The position numbers and the translations under genes are program-made. Source: Candidatus Atribacter alterifermentans (lineage in GTDB: Bacteria > Atribacterota > Atribacteria > Atribacterales > Atribacteraceae). Taken from it: a stretch of 13,534 nt of DNA. Below the pieces are notes generated by a model. It was given only the letters and a program-made list of their open reading frames with translations. It searched no databases and was not told the origin of the DNA. Location: contig JAAYUP010000446.1 of assembly GCA_012517635.1 (NCBI GenBank), forward strand, positions 1 through 13,534. The letters are read 5' to 3'. Below are positions 1 to 6,214 of this stretch, piece after piece (position 1 is the first letter of the stretch; each line of letters begins with the position of its first letter).

Positions 1-608
1 TCACCAACTCGAATTAATGATATGGTGCTTACCATTTGTGGAATAATTCGAGCCACAATACCAGCAAATATAATTAAAGATATTCCATTCCCAATTCCAA
101 AATCTGAAACCAATTCTCCTAACCACATCAGAAGCATACTTCCTGCGGTGAGGGTCAAAATAACCGTAATTCGATAGGGAATTCCTGGAGCAAAAACAAC
201 ACCCATACTCTCTAACCAAACGGTGATACCAAAACCTTGGACTGCTGCCAGAAGAATGGTCCCCCAACGGGTATACTGGGCAATCTTATCTCGACCCTCT
301 TCGCCACTCTTGGCAAGTTCTTCAAGCTTAGGAATGACCGAGGTTAAAAGTTGGAAAATAATCGATGCATTAATATAGGGCATGATACCTAAAGCCAAGA
401 TGGAAAATCGGCTTAATGCTCCTCCGGCAAACATATCTAAAAAACTCAACAAACCACCTCGAGAAAATACATTTGCCAGTGCTTTGGGATCAATACCCGG
501 AACCGGGATATGAGATCCAAACCGAAAAATAACCAGCATGAGGAGAGTAAATATGACTCTCTTTTTAAGATCTGGTATTCTAAAAAGCTTGAGCAACGAT
601 TCCCACAT
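1..608 (-). CDS. secY: SecY protein translocase channel subunit, N-terminal part (partial)
   Basis: SecY is the membrane channel of the Sec translocon, through which proteins are exported or inserted into the inner membrane. The frame starts with ATG at 606–608 and runs off the left edge after 202 residues of about 420–440. TM1 is at about 18–35. The plug region GGLLSFLDMFAGGALSRFSI is at about 51–70. TM2 has ALGIMPYINASIIFQLL at 72–88. The cytosolic loop with EELAKSGEEGR follows at 96–106. TM3 is at 116–135, TM4 at 145–165, and the hallmark SDFGIGNGIS at 168–177 leads into TM5. GAGGTG lies eight bases before the ATG, inside the end of rplO. Confidence 0.98.
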   Translation of the reverse strand, partial: MWESLLKLFRIPDLKKRVIFTLLMLVIFRFGSHIPVPGIDPKALANVFSRGGLLSFLDMFAGGALSRFSILALGIMPYINASIIFQLLTSVIPKLEELAKSGEEGRDKIAQYTRWGTILLAAVQGFGITVWLESMGVVFAPGIPYRITVILTLTAGSMLLMWLGELVSDFGIGNGISLIIFAGIVARIIPQMVSTISLIRVG

Positions 609-610
609 TT

Positions 611-1051
611 TTAAAGCACCTCGGCTTTTCCGCCCTTTTCTTCAATGAGGGTCTTGGCTTTTTTTGAAAAAGCATCCGAACGAACAGTTACAGCTTTATT
701 CAGTTCTCCCTTGGCAAGAATTTTTAACTTAAGAGAGGTACTTTCTATAAGACCAGCTTCTTTGAGAAGTTCCTTAGTAATTTCTGTTCCTGGTTCAAAA
801 CGATTTAGTTGCGACAGATTAACAATTTGGTAAACTTCCCGATTGAAGGGTCGAAACCCTCGTTTTGGTATCCGGCGAACAAAGGGCATTTGCCCTCCTT
901 CAAAATAAGCACTGATATGGGTTCCAGATCGGGATTTTTGTCCATTTTCACCCCGGCAAGCATTTTTCCCATGGCCTGACCCGATACCTCGTCCAACTCT
1001 TTTTCTACGATGGAAAGACCCATCCTGTGGTTTAAGGTCATTTATTTTCAT
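611..1051 (-). CDS. rplO: 50S ribosomal protein L15
   Basis: L15 is a late-binding 50S protein with a long extended arm into 23S rRNA. The product has 146 residues. The arm has RRKRVGRGIGSGHGKNACRG, GQKSRSG and FEGGQMPFVRRIPKRGF; the globular part follows and ends KGGKAEVL. In the arm, ENGQK replaces the usual (H/K)KGQK form. ATG at 1049–1051 has GAGGAG 11 bases upstream, longer than ideal. The last codons contain the secY Shine–Dalgarno site. Confidence 0.98.
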   Translation of the reverse strand: MKINDLKPQDGSFHRRKRVGRGIGSGHGKNACRGENGQKSRSGTHISAYFEGGQMPFVRRIPKRGFRPFNREVYQIVNLSQLNRFEPGTEITKELLKEAGLIESTSLKLKILAKGELNKAVTVRSDAFSKKAKTLIEEKGGKAEVL

Positions 1052-1089
1052 TCCGAAGCCGTCTCCTCTCCCTCGATATTTTCAACCTC
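1048..1089 (-). other. Untranslated L30-like tail behind an in-frame UGA
   Basis: In frame after the rpmD TGA come 13 sense codons (EVENIEGEETASE) and a second TGA at 1048–1050. The first residues resemble the normal end of L30 (KVEE), and the second TGA overlaps the rplO ATG as ATGA, the usual coupling geometry. This looks like the former end of the gene, cut off by a point mutation, or an end reached by readthrough. The rplO Shine–Dalgarno site lies inside it. Confidence 0.5.
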
Positions 1090-1257
1090 TCAGAGATATG
1101 AAACCTTGTTTATCATGCCTTGAATAGAGGGGTTATCATCATGAATGACACTATGATTCACTTTTTTGAGTCCCAACGATCGCACAGTTTGTCGGTGTGA
1201 CTTTTTTCTCCCAATCACACTTTTTTTTAGGGTAATTCTCAGTAATTTTTTAGTCAT
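1090..1257 (-). CDS. rpmD: 50S ribosomal protein L30, short C-terminus
   Basis: L30 is a small non-essential protein of the 50S subunit. The gene lies between rpsE and rplO as usual. The product has 55 residues: MTKKLLRITLKKSVIGR at the start, VRSLGLKKVNHSV in the middle and QGMINKVSYL at the end. Family members usually run about four to six residues longer, ending like HLVKVEE. Here a TGA at 1090–1092 stops translation just where that tail should start, and the frame behind it continues with EVENIEGEETASE. The Shine–Dalgarno site is modest (GGAG, ten bases before ATG). The shortened protein is probably functional because the conserved core is complete. Confidence 0.93.
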   Translation of the reverse strand: MTKKLLRITLKKSVIGRKKSHRQTVRSLGLKKVNHSVIHDDNPSIQGMINKVSYL

Positions 1258-1272
1258 AAACCTATCACTCCG

Positions 1273-1779
1273 CTATACTCTTTCAAAAAAATCCTGGGAA
1301 TTTTTTTCCCTCAAATGTGCTACTTCTCGGGGATCTTTAAGGCTCATCAATCCTTGCAAAGTAGCATGAGCAACGTTAACAGGGTTATTGGTTCCCAATG
1401 ATTTGGTCAATATATCGCGAACACCTGCAACTTCCATAATAGCTCGTACCGGACCTCCAGCAATCACACCAGTTCCAGGTGAAGCTGGTTTCATCACTAC
1501 CGAACCTGCGCCATATTTCCCCAACACTTCATGGGTAATTGTCGACTTCCGCCTCGGGAAGGAAAATAAAGATTTTTTAGCTCTCTCAACTGCTTTACGG
1601 ACAGCATCGGGAACTTCTTTGGCTTTTCCGATTCCTAAGCCAACGACTCCATCACCATTTCCAACTGCCACAATTGCTCTAAAACCAAATCGTTTTCCTC
1701 CCTTTACGACTTTGCTCACTCGACTAACTGATATTAATCTTTCTTGAAGCTCAAGCCCTTCTGGCTTCACTTTCTGCAT
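1273..1779 (-). CDS. rpsE: 30S ribosomal protein S5
   Basis: S5 lies at the mRNA entry side of the 30S subunit and affects decoding fidelity and subunit assembly. The product has 168 residues. The double-stranded RNA-binding-like domain shows VSKVVKGGKRFGFRAIVAVG and GVVGLGIGKAKEVPDAVRKA, seen in parts. The C-terminal domain has VMKPASPGTGVIAGGPVRAI and LTKSLGTNNPVNVAHAT. ATG has GGAGG nearby upstream. It is followed 15 bases later by rpmD. Confidence 0.98.
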   Translation of the reverse strand: MQKVKPEGLELQERLISVSRVSKVVKGGKRFGFRAIVAVGNGDGVVGLGIGKAKEVPDAVRKAVERAKKSLFSFPRRKSTITHEVLGKYGAGSVVMKPASPGTGVIAGGPVRAIMEVAGVRDILTKSLGTNNPVNVAHATLQGLMSLKDPREVAHLREKNSQDFFERV

Positions 1780-1796
1780 TGTCTAACCTCCAAGGA

Positions 1797-2156
1797 TTAA
1801 AATTCAAGACCACCTTCTCGAGCACCCTCAGCTAAAGCTCTCACCCGACCGTGATACTTATTTCCACCTCGGTCAAATACCACTTGCTTAATCCCTTTTT
1901 GAAGAGCAATTTGAGCAATCCCTTTTCCCACTTCCCGAGCTTTCTCGGTTTTGGTTCCAGAGATCGTTTTCATTGGTGCTGAGAGAGTTGAAAAAGCTAC
2001 TAAGGTTACTCCCTTCTCATCATCAATTAATTGACCATAAATATGATTTAAACTCCGATAAATGCAAAATCGGGGACGTTCGGCGGTTCCTTTCACTTTT
2101 GAACGTACTCGTTTATGTCGGTAAAATCTCTTTTGTTTTTTATCTATCAAAGGCAT
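1797..2156 (-). CDS. rplR: 50S ribosomal protein L18
   Basis: L18 binds 5S rRNA together with L5 in the central protuberance. The product has 119 residues, typical. It has a basic N-terminus (RFYRHKRVRSKVKGT) and conserved RPRFCIYRSLNHIYGQLIDD, VVFDRGGNKYHGRVRALAEGAREGGL at the end, seen in parts. ATG has AGGAGG upstream, 11 bases after rplF. Confidence 0.98.
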   Translation of the reverse strand: MPLIDKKQKRFYRHKRVRSKVKGTAERPRFCIYRSLNHIYGQLIDDEKGVTLVAFSTLSAPMKTISGTKTEKAREVGKGIAQIALQKGIKQVVFDRGGNKYHGRVRALAEGAREGGLEF

Positions 2157-2167
2157 GCTCAGTCCTC

Positions 2168-2704
2168 CTACTTCGCCGTAGTCTTCCCCTGTTTTCTTCG
2201 GACTACTTCATGAATATATTTAATTCCTGTTCCTTTATATGGTTCAGGCTTTCTCATTTTTCGAATGTCAGCTGCAACCTGCCCAACCTGCTCCTTGTTA
2301 GCACCTTTTACTTTGATGATTTGCCCTTCAACATCAAATGAGATTCCGTTGGGAGGAATAACCTCCACTGGATGACTAAAACCGAGGTTCATCACCAAAG
2401 TTTCACCTTTTTTTTGAACCTTATAACCAATGCCAACCAGTTCTAATGATTTTTCAAAGCCATTGCTCACTCCATGAACCATGTTGGCAATTAGAGTTCG
2501 AGTAAGCCCATGAAGTGACTTGTCAAGCTTGGTCTCTCCCTGTGGGAACACTCTAATCTCATTTTCCTCTTTAACGATTTTCATACGTGGATGAATTTGT
2601 CTCTCCAATAATCCTTTGGGACCCTTCACCCGAACGGATAGACCGTCGATCTCAATATTGACTCCCGAAGGAACAACGATCGCTTTTTTCCCTATGCGTG
2701 ACAT
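2168..2704 (-). CDS. rplF: 50S ribosomal protein L6
   Basis: L6 lies near the sarcin–ricin loop and the GTPase centre of the 50S subunit. The product has 178 residues, starting MSRIGKKAIVVPSGV. Two similar domains are visible: the first with VRVKGPKGLLE, the second starting near GIGYKVQKKG and ending with KVKGANKEQVGQVAADIRKMRKPEPYKGTGIKY, seen in parts. The frame is open upstream to 2755, but the conserved start is the ATG at 2702–2704, with AAGGGG nine bases before it. The TAG stop is next to the rplR Shine–Dalgarno site. Confidence 0.98.
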   Translation of the reverse strand: MSRIGKKAIVVPSGVNIEIDGLSVRVKGPKGLLERQIHPRMKIVKEENEIRVFPQGETKLDKSLHGLTRTLIANMVHGVSNGFEKSLELVGIGYKVQKKGETLVMNLGFSHPVEVIPPNGISFDVEGQIIKVKGANKEQVGQVAADIRKMRKPEPYKGTGIKYIHEVVRRKQGKTTAK

Positions 2705-2720
2705 ATCATGGATCCCCTTT

Positions 2721-3122
2721 CTACCATATATAACAGATGACCTCTCCGCCAACACCTGATTTCTTTGCAGCTTTACCAGTCATAATCCCTTGCGATGTTG
2801 AAACGATGACTGTTCCCATTCCACCCAAGAGAACGGGTATTTCATCTTTTCTTGCGTAAATTCGTAACCCTGGTTTGCTGATTCTTTTCAAACCATTGAT
2901 AATCCGCTCTTTTTTCATTCCATATTTCAATTCAATAATCAGGTCATTCGTCTTATTCTCACGAGCAACAATTTTATAATTTTGAATATATCCTTCTTCT
3001 TTTAAAATACGTGCTAATTCACCTTTCAGCTTCGAATAAGGTACCAAAACCGTATTTTCTCGCGCCTTTAGGGAATTCCGAATACGGGTAAGCATATCAG
3101 CAATAGGATCAGTATGTGACAT
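2721..3122 (-). CDS. rpsH: 30S ribosomal protein S8
   Basis: S8 binds the central domain of 16S rRNA early in assembly and, in E. coli, represses translation of the spc operon by binding its mRNA near rplE. The product has 133 residues, beginning MSHTDPIADMLTRIRN. It contains VLVPYSKLKGELARILKEEG and the C-terminal STSQGIMTGKAAKKSGVGGE and CYIW. ATG has AGGAAGG upstream. I did not recognise an S8-binding mRNA helix in the region near rplE. Confidence 0.98.
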   Translation of the reverse strand: MSHTDPIADMLTRIRNSLKARENTVLVPYSKLKGELARILKEEGYIQNYKIVARENKTNDLIIELKYGMKKERIINGLKRISKPGLRIYARKDEIPVLLGGMGTVIVSTSQGIMTGKAAKKSGVGGEVICYIW

Positions 3123-3137
3123 TTTAATTTTTCCTTC

Positions 3138-3323
3138 CTACCAACTCGATTTGGTAACACCAGGTATTTCTCCCTTATTCGCCAGGGACCGGAAACAGAT
3201 TCGACACATGCCAAAATCCCGTAAAAATCCTCGGGATCGGCCACATAAGGCGCAACGATTTCGGTATCGATTTTTATATTTTAATTGTTGTTGGTTTCGA
3301 ACAATTTTGGCCTTTCGAGCCAT
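3138..3323 (-). CDS. rpsZ: 30S ribosomal protein S14, zinc-binding short form (type Z)
   Basis: S14 completes the 30S head near S10 and S19. The 61-residue length marks the short form; the zinc-free form has about 90–100 residues. Cysteines 24, 27, 40 and 43 form two CXXC pairs (CALC and CRIC) that bind zinc in this form. MARKAKIV, RCALCGRSRGFLRDFGMCRICFR (in parts) and the ending GVTKSSW are typical. ATG has AAGGAGG upstream. It is placed between rplE and rpsH as expected. Zinc-starved bacteria often express a cysteine-free copy from elsewhere; none is visible here. Confidence 0.98.
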   Translation of the reverse strand: MARKAKIVRNQQQLKYKNRYRNRCALCGRSRGFLRDFGMCRICFRSLANKGEIPGVTKSSW

Positions 3324-3337
3324 TCAATTTTCCTCCT

Positions 3338-3877
3338 TTATTTTCGAAAAGGTAATCCCAATACTTCAAGAAGCGCCTTGGCTTCTTCATCGGTTTTGGC
3401 AGTCGTCACAAAAGTAATATTCATACCTCTCACTCTTTCAACTTTATCATAATTAATTTCAGGAAAAATGAGCTGCTCCCGAATTCCAATGGTACAACTC
3501 CCTCTCCCATCGAAACACCCATCCGGAAATCCTCGAAAGTCTCGAATTCTGGCGATTGAAATATTAAGAAAACGGTCTAAAAATTCGTACATTCGTTGAC
3601 CACGAAGGGTAACTTTACACCCAATCGGATTTCCTTTCCGTAATTTAAAGTTTGAAATCGATTTTCTTGCTCGGGTAATAACCGGCTTTTGACCGGTTAT
3701 CGCTGTCAATTCATCAACAGCAAGATCAAGGAAATGTTGGTTCTGGGTAGCATCTCCTATTCCTTCGTTAATAACGATCTTGACCATTTTTGGTATTTCC
3801 ATGATATTTCTATATCCAAACCGCTTCATAAGAACCGGTTTGACTTCTTTAAGATATTTTTCCTTCGTAACTGACAC
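3338..3877 (-). CDS. rplE: 50S ribosomal protein L5
   Basis: L5 binds 5S rRNA and contacts the P-site tRNA in the central protuberance. The product has 179 residues, the common length. It contains MEIPKMVKIVINEGIGDA, ITGQKPVITRARKSI, FKLRKGNPIGCKVTLRG, FLNISIARIRDFRG and a C-terminus GMNITFVTTAKTDEEAKALL. I placed the start at GTG (3875–3877), nine bases after AGGAGG. A TTG two codons earlier at 3883 is only three bases from that site. The conserved ITGQKPVIT stretch is encoded by a perfect 8-base inverted repeat with a 7-base loop. Confidence 0.97.
   Translation of the reverse strand: MSVTKEKYLKEVKPVLMKRFGYRNIMEIPKMVKIVINEGIGDATQNQHFLDLAVDELTAITGQKPVITRARKSISNFKLRKGNPIGCKVTLRGQRMYEFLDRFLNISIARIRDFRGFPDGCFDGRGSCTIGIREQLIFPEINYDKVERVRGMNITFVTTAKTDEEAKALLEVLGLPFRK
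3678..3700. repeat. Inverted repeat inside rplE (8-base arms, 7-base loop)
   Basis: ATAACCGG and CCGGTTAT are perfect reverse complements separated by CTTTTGA (plus strand). In the transcript this would form an 8-pair stem. It lies inside the codons for the conserved L5 motif ITGQKPVIT, so the coding constraint may explain it. No run of U follows, so it is not a terminator. Confidence 0.6.
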
Positions 3878-3886
3878 TCCCAAAAT

Positions 3887-3892
3887 CCTCCT
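3887..3892 (-). promoter_or_regulatory. Shine–Dalgarno site fixing the rplE GTG start
   Basis: AGGAGG lies nine bases before GTG at 3877 and three bases before TTG at 3883. The longer spacing is the normal one, so GTG is favoured; the difference is two residues. Confidence 0.65.
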
Positions 3893-4236
3893 TATACCTT
3901 GTCAATAATTTCATTGCATTTTTTGCAGATACGTACCCGGTACTCAGAACCAGAAACAGTTGATCTTTTTACTTTCGTTACCTGATTGCACCGGCTGCAC
4001 ACTAAACGCAAATTGGATATCCTCATTGGATTTTCTTTCGTAACAATACCTCCTTGAGGATTCTCTTGGGTTGCCCGGGTATGTTTTTTTACAAAATTGA
4101 TACCTTCTACAACAGCTTTTTGATCGGTACGAAGAACGGTCAGAACTTTCCCTCTTTTCCCCTTGTCCTTCCCGTGTATCACTTCAACCGTATCACCTTT
4201 TTTTATTGGAACCTTTATATTTTCCTTTTTCATCAT
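3892..4236 (-). CDS. rplX: 50S ribosomal protein L24, zinc-ribbon type
   Basis: L24 is an assembly initiator for the 50S subunit and lies near the tunnel exit. The product has 114 residues. The KOW motif is VPIKKGDTVEVIHGKDKGKRGKV near the N-terminus, split here as VPIKKGDTVEV and GKDKGKRGKV. VEGINFVKKHTR and NPQGGIV follow. Two CXXC pairs, at residues 80/83 and 104/107, suggest a bound zinc ion, as in the cysteine-containing L24 of some other bacteria. I chose the ATG at 4234–4236. A GTG at 4245 in frame is too near the AAGGG site, and a second ATG follows directly at codon 2. The exact start among these is uncertain by a few residues. Confidence 0.95.
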   Translation of the reverse strand: MMKKENIKVPIKKGDTVEVIHGKDKGKRGKVLTVLRTDQKAVVEGINFVKKHTRATQENPQGGIVTKENPMRISNLRLVCSRCNQVTKVKRSTVSGSEYRVRICKKCNEIIDKV

Positions 4237-4250
4237 AGTCTTCACATCCC

Positions 4251-4619
4251 TTATACAACTTCTGGAGCGAGGGAAACGATTCTCATAAATTGTTTCTCAC
4301 GCAGTTCTCGCCCAACTGGTCCAAATATACGCGTCCCACGGGGAACATTCGCTGGTGTAATAAGGACTGCTGCATTATCATCAAAGCGGATATAGGTCCC
4401 ATCCTCACGACCAATTTCTTTTCGAGTTCTCACTACCACCGCTCTCACCACTTCGCCTTTTTTCACATTTGATCGTGGTTCAGCTTCTTTAACAGCAGCG
4501 ATGATAATATCTCCTACCGATGCGTATCGATGCTTAGACCCACCCATAACCCGAATGCACATTATTTTCTTCGCTCCGGTATTATCTGCAACTTCAAGCA
4601 TTGTTCTCGGTTGAATCAA
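4251..4619 (-). CDS. rplN: 50S ribosomal protein L14
   Basis: L14 forms intersubunit bridges with 16S rRNA and is a binding site for the silencing factor RsfS. The 122-residue length is exactly typical. It begins MIQPRTMLEVADNTGAKK and contains GDIIIAAVKEA, KKGEVVRAVVVRTRKE, FDDNAAVLI and GTRIFGPVGREL. The start is TTG at 4617–4619, inside the last codons of rpsQ in another reading frame. An internal ATG at codon 7 would delete conserved residues, so TTG is preferred. It begins the spc part of the cluster with no gap from the S10 part. Confidence 0.98.
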   Translation of the reverse strand: MIQPRTMLEVADNTGAKKIMCIRVMGGSKHRYASVGDIIIAAVKEAEPRSNVKKGEVVRAVVVRTRKEIGREDGTYIRFDDNAAVLITPANVPRGTRIFGPVGRELREKQFMRIVSLAPEVV

Positions 4620-4884
4620 TGTCCTCTCCTCCCTTTATTTTCGCCTTTAATGTTACATTTACGACTCTCCATCGAACTGTTTTACTGAGAGGTTTGGTTT
4701 CTTCGATTATCACTTGATCTCCAACTTCACAAATACCGGCTTCATCATGGGCTTTATACTTTTTGGATTTTTTTATTTTTTTCTTATAAAAAGGATGTTC
4801 ACTAATTCGAGTGACTCGAACGAGTACAGTTTTATCCATTTTATTGCTGATAATTTCACCTGTGAATCTTTTTCGGTCAGCCAT
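4594..4884 (-). CDS. rpsQ: 30S ribosomal protein S17
   Basis: S17 is a primary 16S rRNA binder in the lower body of the 30S subunit, with an OB fold. The product has 96 residues, about ten more than the usual 85 or so. The core is typical: GEIISNKMDKTVLV, HPFYKK, KKYKAHDE, VGDQVIIEETKPLSKTVRW. The extra C-terminal tail (about GGEDIDSTENNA) contains the Shine–Dalgarno site and TTG start of rplN, giving a 26-base overlap. ATG is preceded by AGGAGGT and overlaps rpmC by eight bases. The TGA stop is standard. Confidence 0.97.
   Translation of the reverse strand: MADRKRFTGEIISNKMDKTVLVRVTRISEHPFYKKKIKKSKKYKAHDEAGICEVGDQVIIEETKPLSKTVRWRVVNVTLKAKIKGGEDIDSTENNA
4626..4633 (-). promoter_or_regulatory. 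Shine–Dalgarno site for the rplN TTG start, inside rpsQ
   Basis: GGGAGGAG on the minus strand lies in the codons for the extra tail of S17, with the GGAGG core eight bases before TTG at 4619. It supports the start MIQPRTMLEVADNTGA, which matches the family N-terminus. Confidence 0.8.
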
Positions 4885-5098
4885 TTGATTTGACCTCCTG
4901 CGTCTTTCCTAACATTTCCCTTTCATTGACAATGGTTTTAATCCGGGCAATATCTTTTTTAACTATATGGATCCGTCGGGGGTTTCCCAATTGTCCAGTT
5001 ATTGCCTGAAATCGCAAGTTAAAAAGCTCGGTTCGCAGGTCACCCAATTTTTTATTAAGTTCATCCTCGGTCATGTTGCGGATTTCCGAAGCTTTCAT
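4877..5098 (-). CDS. rpmC: 50S ribosomal protein L29
   Basis: L29 is a small helical hairpin protein next to L23 at the tunnel exit. The product has 73 residues, starting MKASEIRNMTEDEL, with the conserved LFNLRFQ and GQLGNPRRI and the following helix KKDIARIKTIVNER. An in-frame GTG at 5107 would add MLL, but it lies inside the ribosome-binding region; GAGGTG six bases before the ATG at 5096–5098 supports the shorter form. The C-terminus (about 8 residues past the core) overlaps the rpsQ start by eight bases. Confidence 0.96.
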   Translation of the reverse strand: MKASEIRNMTEDELNKKLGDLRTELFNLRFQAITGQLGNPRRIHIVKKDIARIKTIVNEREMLGKTQEVKSNG

Positions 5099-5109
5099 TA
5101 ACAACACCT

Positions 5110-5520
5110 CTATTCTGCTTTTCTCTCAACTATTCTTGTTTTAATAGGCAATTTTTGGGCAGCCAGTTGAAGTGCTTCATAAGCAATTTCCTGGTCAACA
5201 CCCGATACTTCAAAAAGAACACGACCCGGTTTGACCACCGCTACCCATCCCTCAACTGGTCCCTTTCCTTTTCCTTGACGAGTTTCAGCCGGTTTTTTGG
5301 TAAAAGGTTTATCTGGGAAAATCCGAATCCATATCTTTCCCTTTTTAAGATGCCTTGATATAGCGATTCGAGCTGCTTCGATTTGGGGATTCGTTAACCA
5401 ATGTGGTTCAAGTGCTTGTAAACCGAATTCACCAAAATCTACAGTTGCACCGCGAGTTTCAACGCCACTCATTCTACCGCGGTTTTGTTTTCTATATTTA
5501 ACTCTCTTCGGAATCAACAT
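5110..5520 (-). CDS. rplP: 50S ribosomal protein L16
   Basis: L16 binds near the A-site tRNA elbow on the 50S subunit and is a late assembly protein. The 136-residue length equals that of E. coli. It begins MLIPKRVKYRKQNRGRMSG and contains FGLQALEPHWLT, IEAARIAISRHLKKG, PAETRQGKGKG and WVAVVKPGRVLFE. The frame is open further upstream to 5550, but the conserved start is the ATG at 5518–5520, which has AAGGAGG about 12 bases before it, inside rpsC. Position 81 is the conserved Arg (hydroxylated in E. coli by YcfD/RoxA). Position 82 is Gln (codon CAA) where Met is usual. Confidence 0.97.
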   Translation of the reverse strand: MLIPKRVKYRKQNRGRMSGVETRGATVDFGEFGLQALEPHWLTNPQIEAARIAISRHLKKGKIWIRIFPDKPFTKKPAETRQGKGKGPVEGWVAVVKPGRVLFEVSGVDQEIAYEALQLAAQKLPIKTRIVERKAE

Positions 5521-6214
5521 AGGCTTCAGTATCCTCCTTACGATTTTCAACCGTGGTACTGGGTATTCCTTCTAAGACTTCACCGGTTTTAATCACTTCA
5601 CCTTTGAAAATCCACACTTTCACTCCGATTTTGCCATAGGTGGTGTTTGCTTCGGTAAATCCAAAATCGATGTCAGCCCGAAGAGTTTGTAAAGGTAACC
5701 GGCCTTCTCGATACCATTCCTCACGCGCAATTTCTGCCCCAGAGAGTCTTCCCGAACAGGAAATCTTTATTCCAATAGCTCCAGCTCGAAGAGCACGCGT
5801 TATGGCTTGTTTCATGGCTCGTCGGTATGAACCCCTTCTTTCTATTTGAAAGGCAACATTTTCAGCGACCAGATAAGCATCAATTTCCGGAACCTTAATC
5901 TCATCGACAGTAATTTGAACATTGGGATTATCTACCAGTTTTTGAATCGATTGCCGAAGAATTTCAACTTCTGATCCTTTTCGTCCAATTACGATTCCTG
6001 GTCGTGAAGTTTTTATTATAACTTTGACTTGATTAGCAAGTCTTTCAACTTCAACCCCCGAAACACCAGCTCTTTGTAACTTCTCTCTAACAAACTGTCG
6101 TATACGAAGATCTTCAGTTAAATAGTCTCGATATTTTTTATCTGCATACCAACGGGATTGCCATCCTCGAATAATTCCAAGTCTCAGTCCTATCGGATTC
6201 ACTTTCTGTCCCAA
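5498..6214 (-). CDS. rpsC: 30S ribosomal protein S3
   Basis: S3 lies at the mRNA entry tunnel of the 30S subunit and contributes to helicase activity there. The product has 238 residues, beginning MGQKVNPIGLRLGI. The type II KH domain has its GRKG signature at 77–80 in RPGIVIGRKGSEVE. The C-terminal domain shows SGRLSGAEIAREEWYREGRLPLQTLRADIDF in parts. The start is TTG, directly after the rplV stop. The acidic C-terminal tail (about 15 residues, ENRKEDTEAYVDSEES) is not part of the conserved core; its last codons contain the rplP Shine–Dalgarno site and start, giving a 23-base overlap. Confidence 0.98.
   Translation of the reverse strand: MGQKVNPIGLRLGIIRGWQSRWYADKKYRDYLTEDLRIRQFVREKLQRAGVSGVEVERLANQVKVIIKTSRPGIVIGRKGSEVEILRQSIQKLVDNPNVQITVDEIKVPEIDAYLVAENVAFQIERRGSYRRAMKQAITRALRAGAIGIKISCSGRLSGAEIAREEWYREGRLPLQTLRADIDFGFTEANTTYGKIGVKVWIFKGEVIKTGEVLEGIPSTTVENRKEDTEAYVDSEES

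Noticed and set aside
1090..1092. UGA recoded as an amino acid across the genome (codes 4 or 25)
   Set aside because: Trp is encoded by TGG where checked (rpsH, rpsG, tuf). The conserved genes have no internal TGA, and rplD, rpmC and rpsQ end at TGA with lengths that fit their families.
5297..5575. Plus-strand open frame of 92 codons opposite rplP and rpsC
   Set aside because: It lies wholly opposite conserved ribosomal genes and shows no family features; it is a shadow frame.
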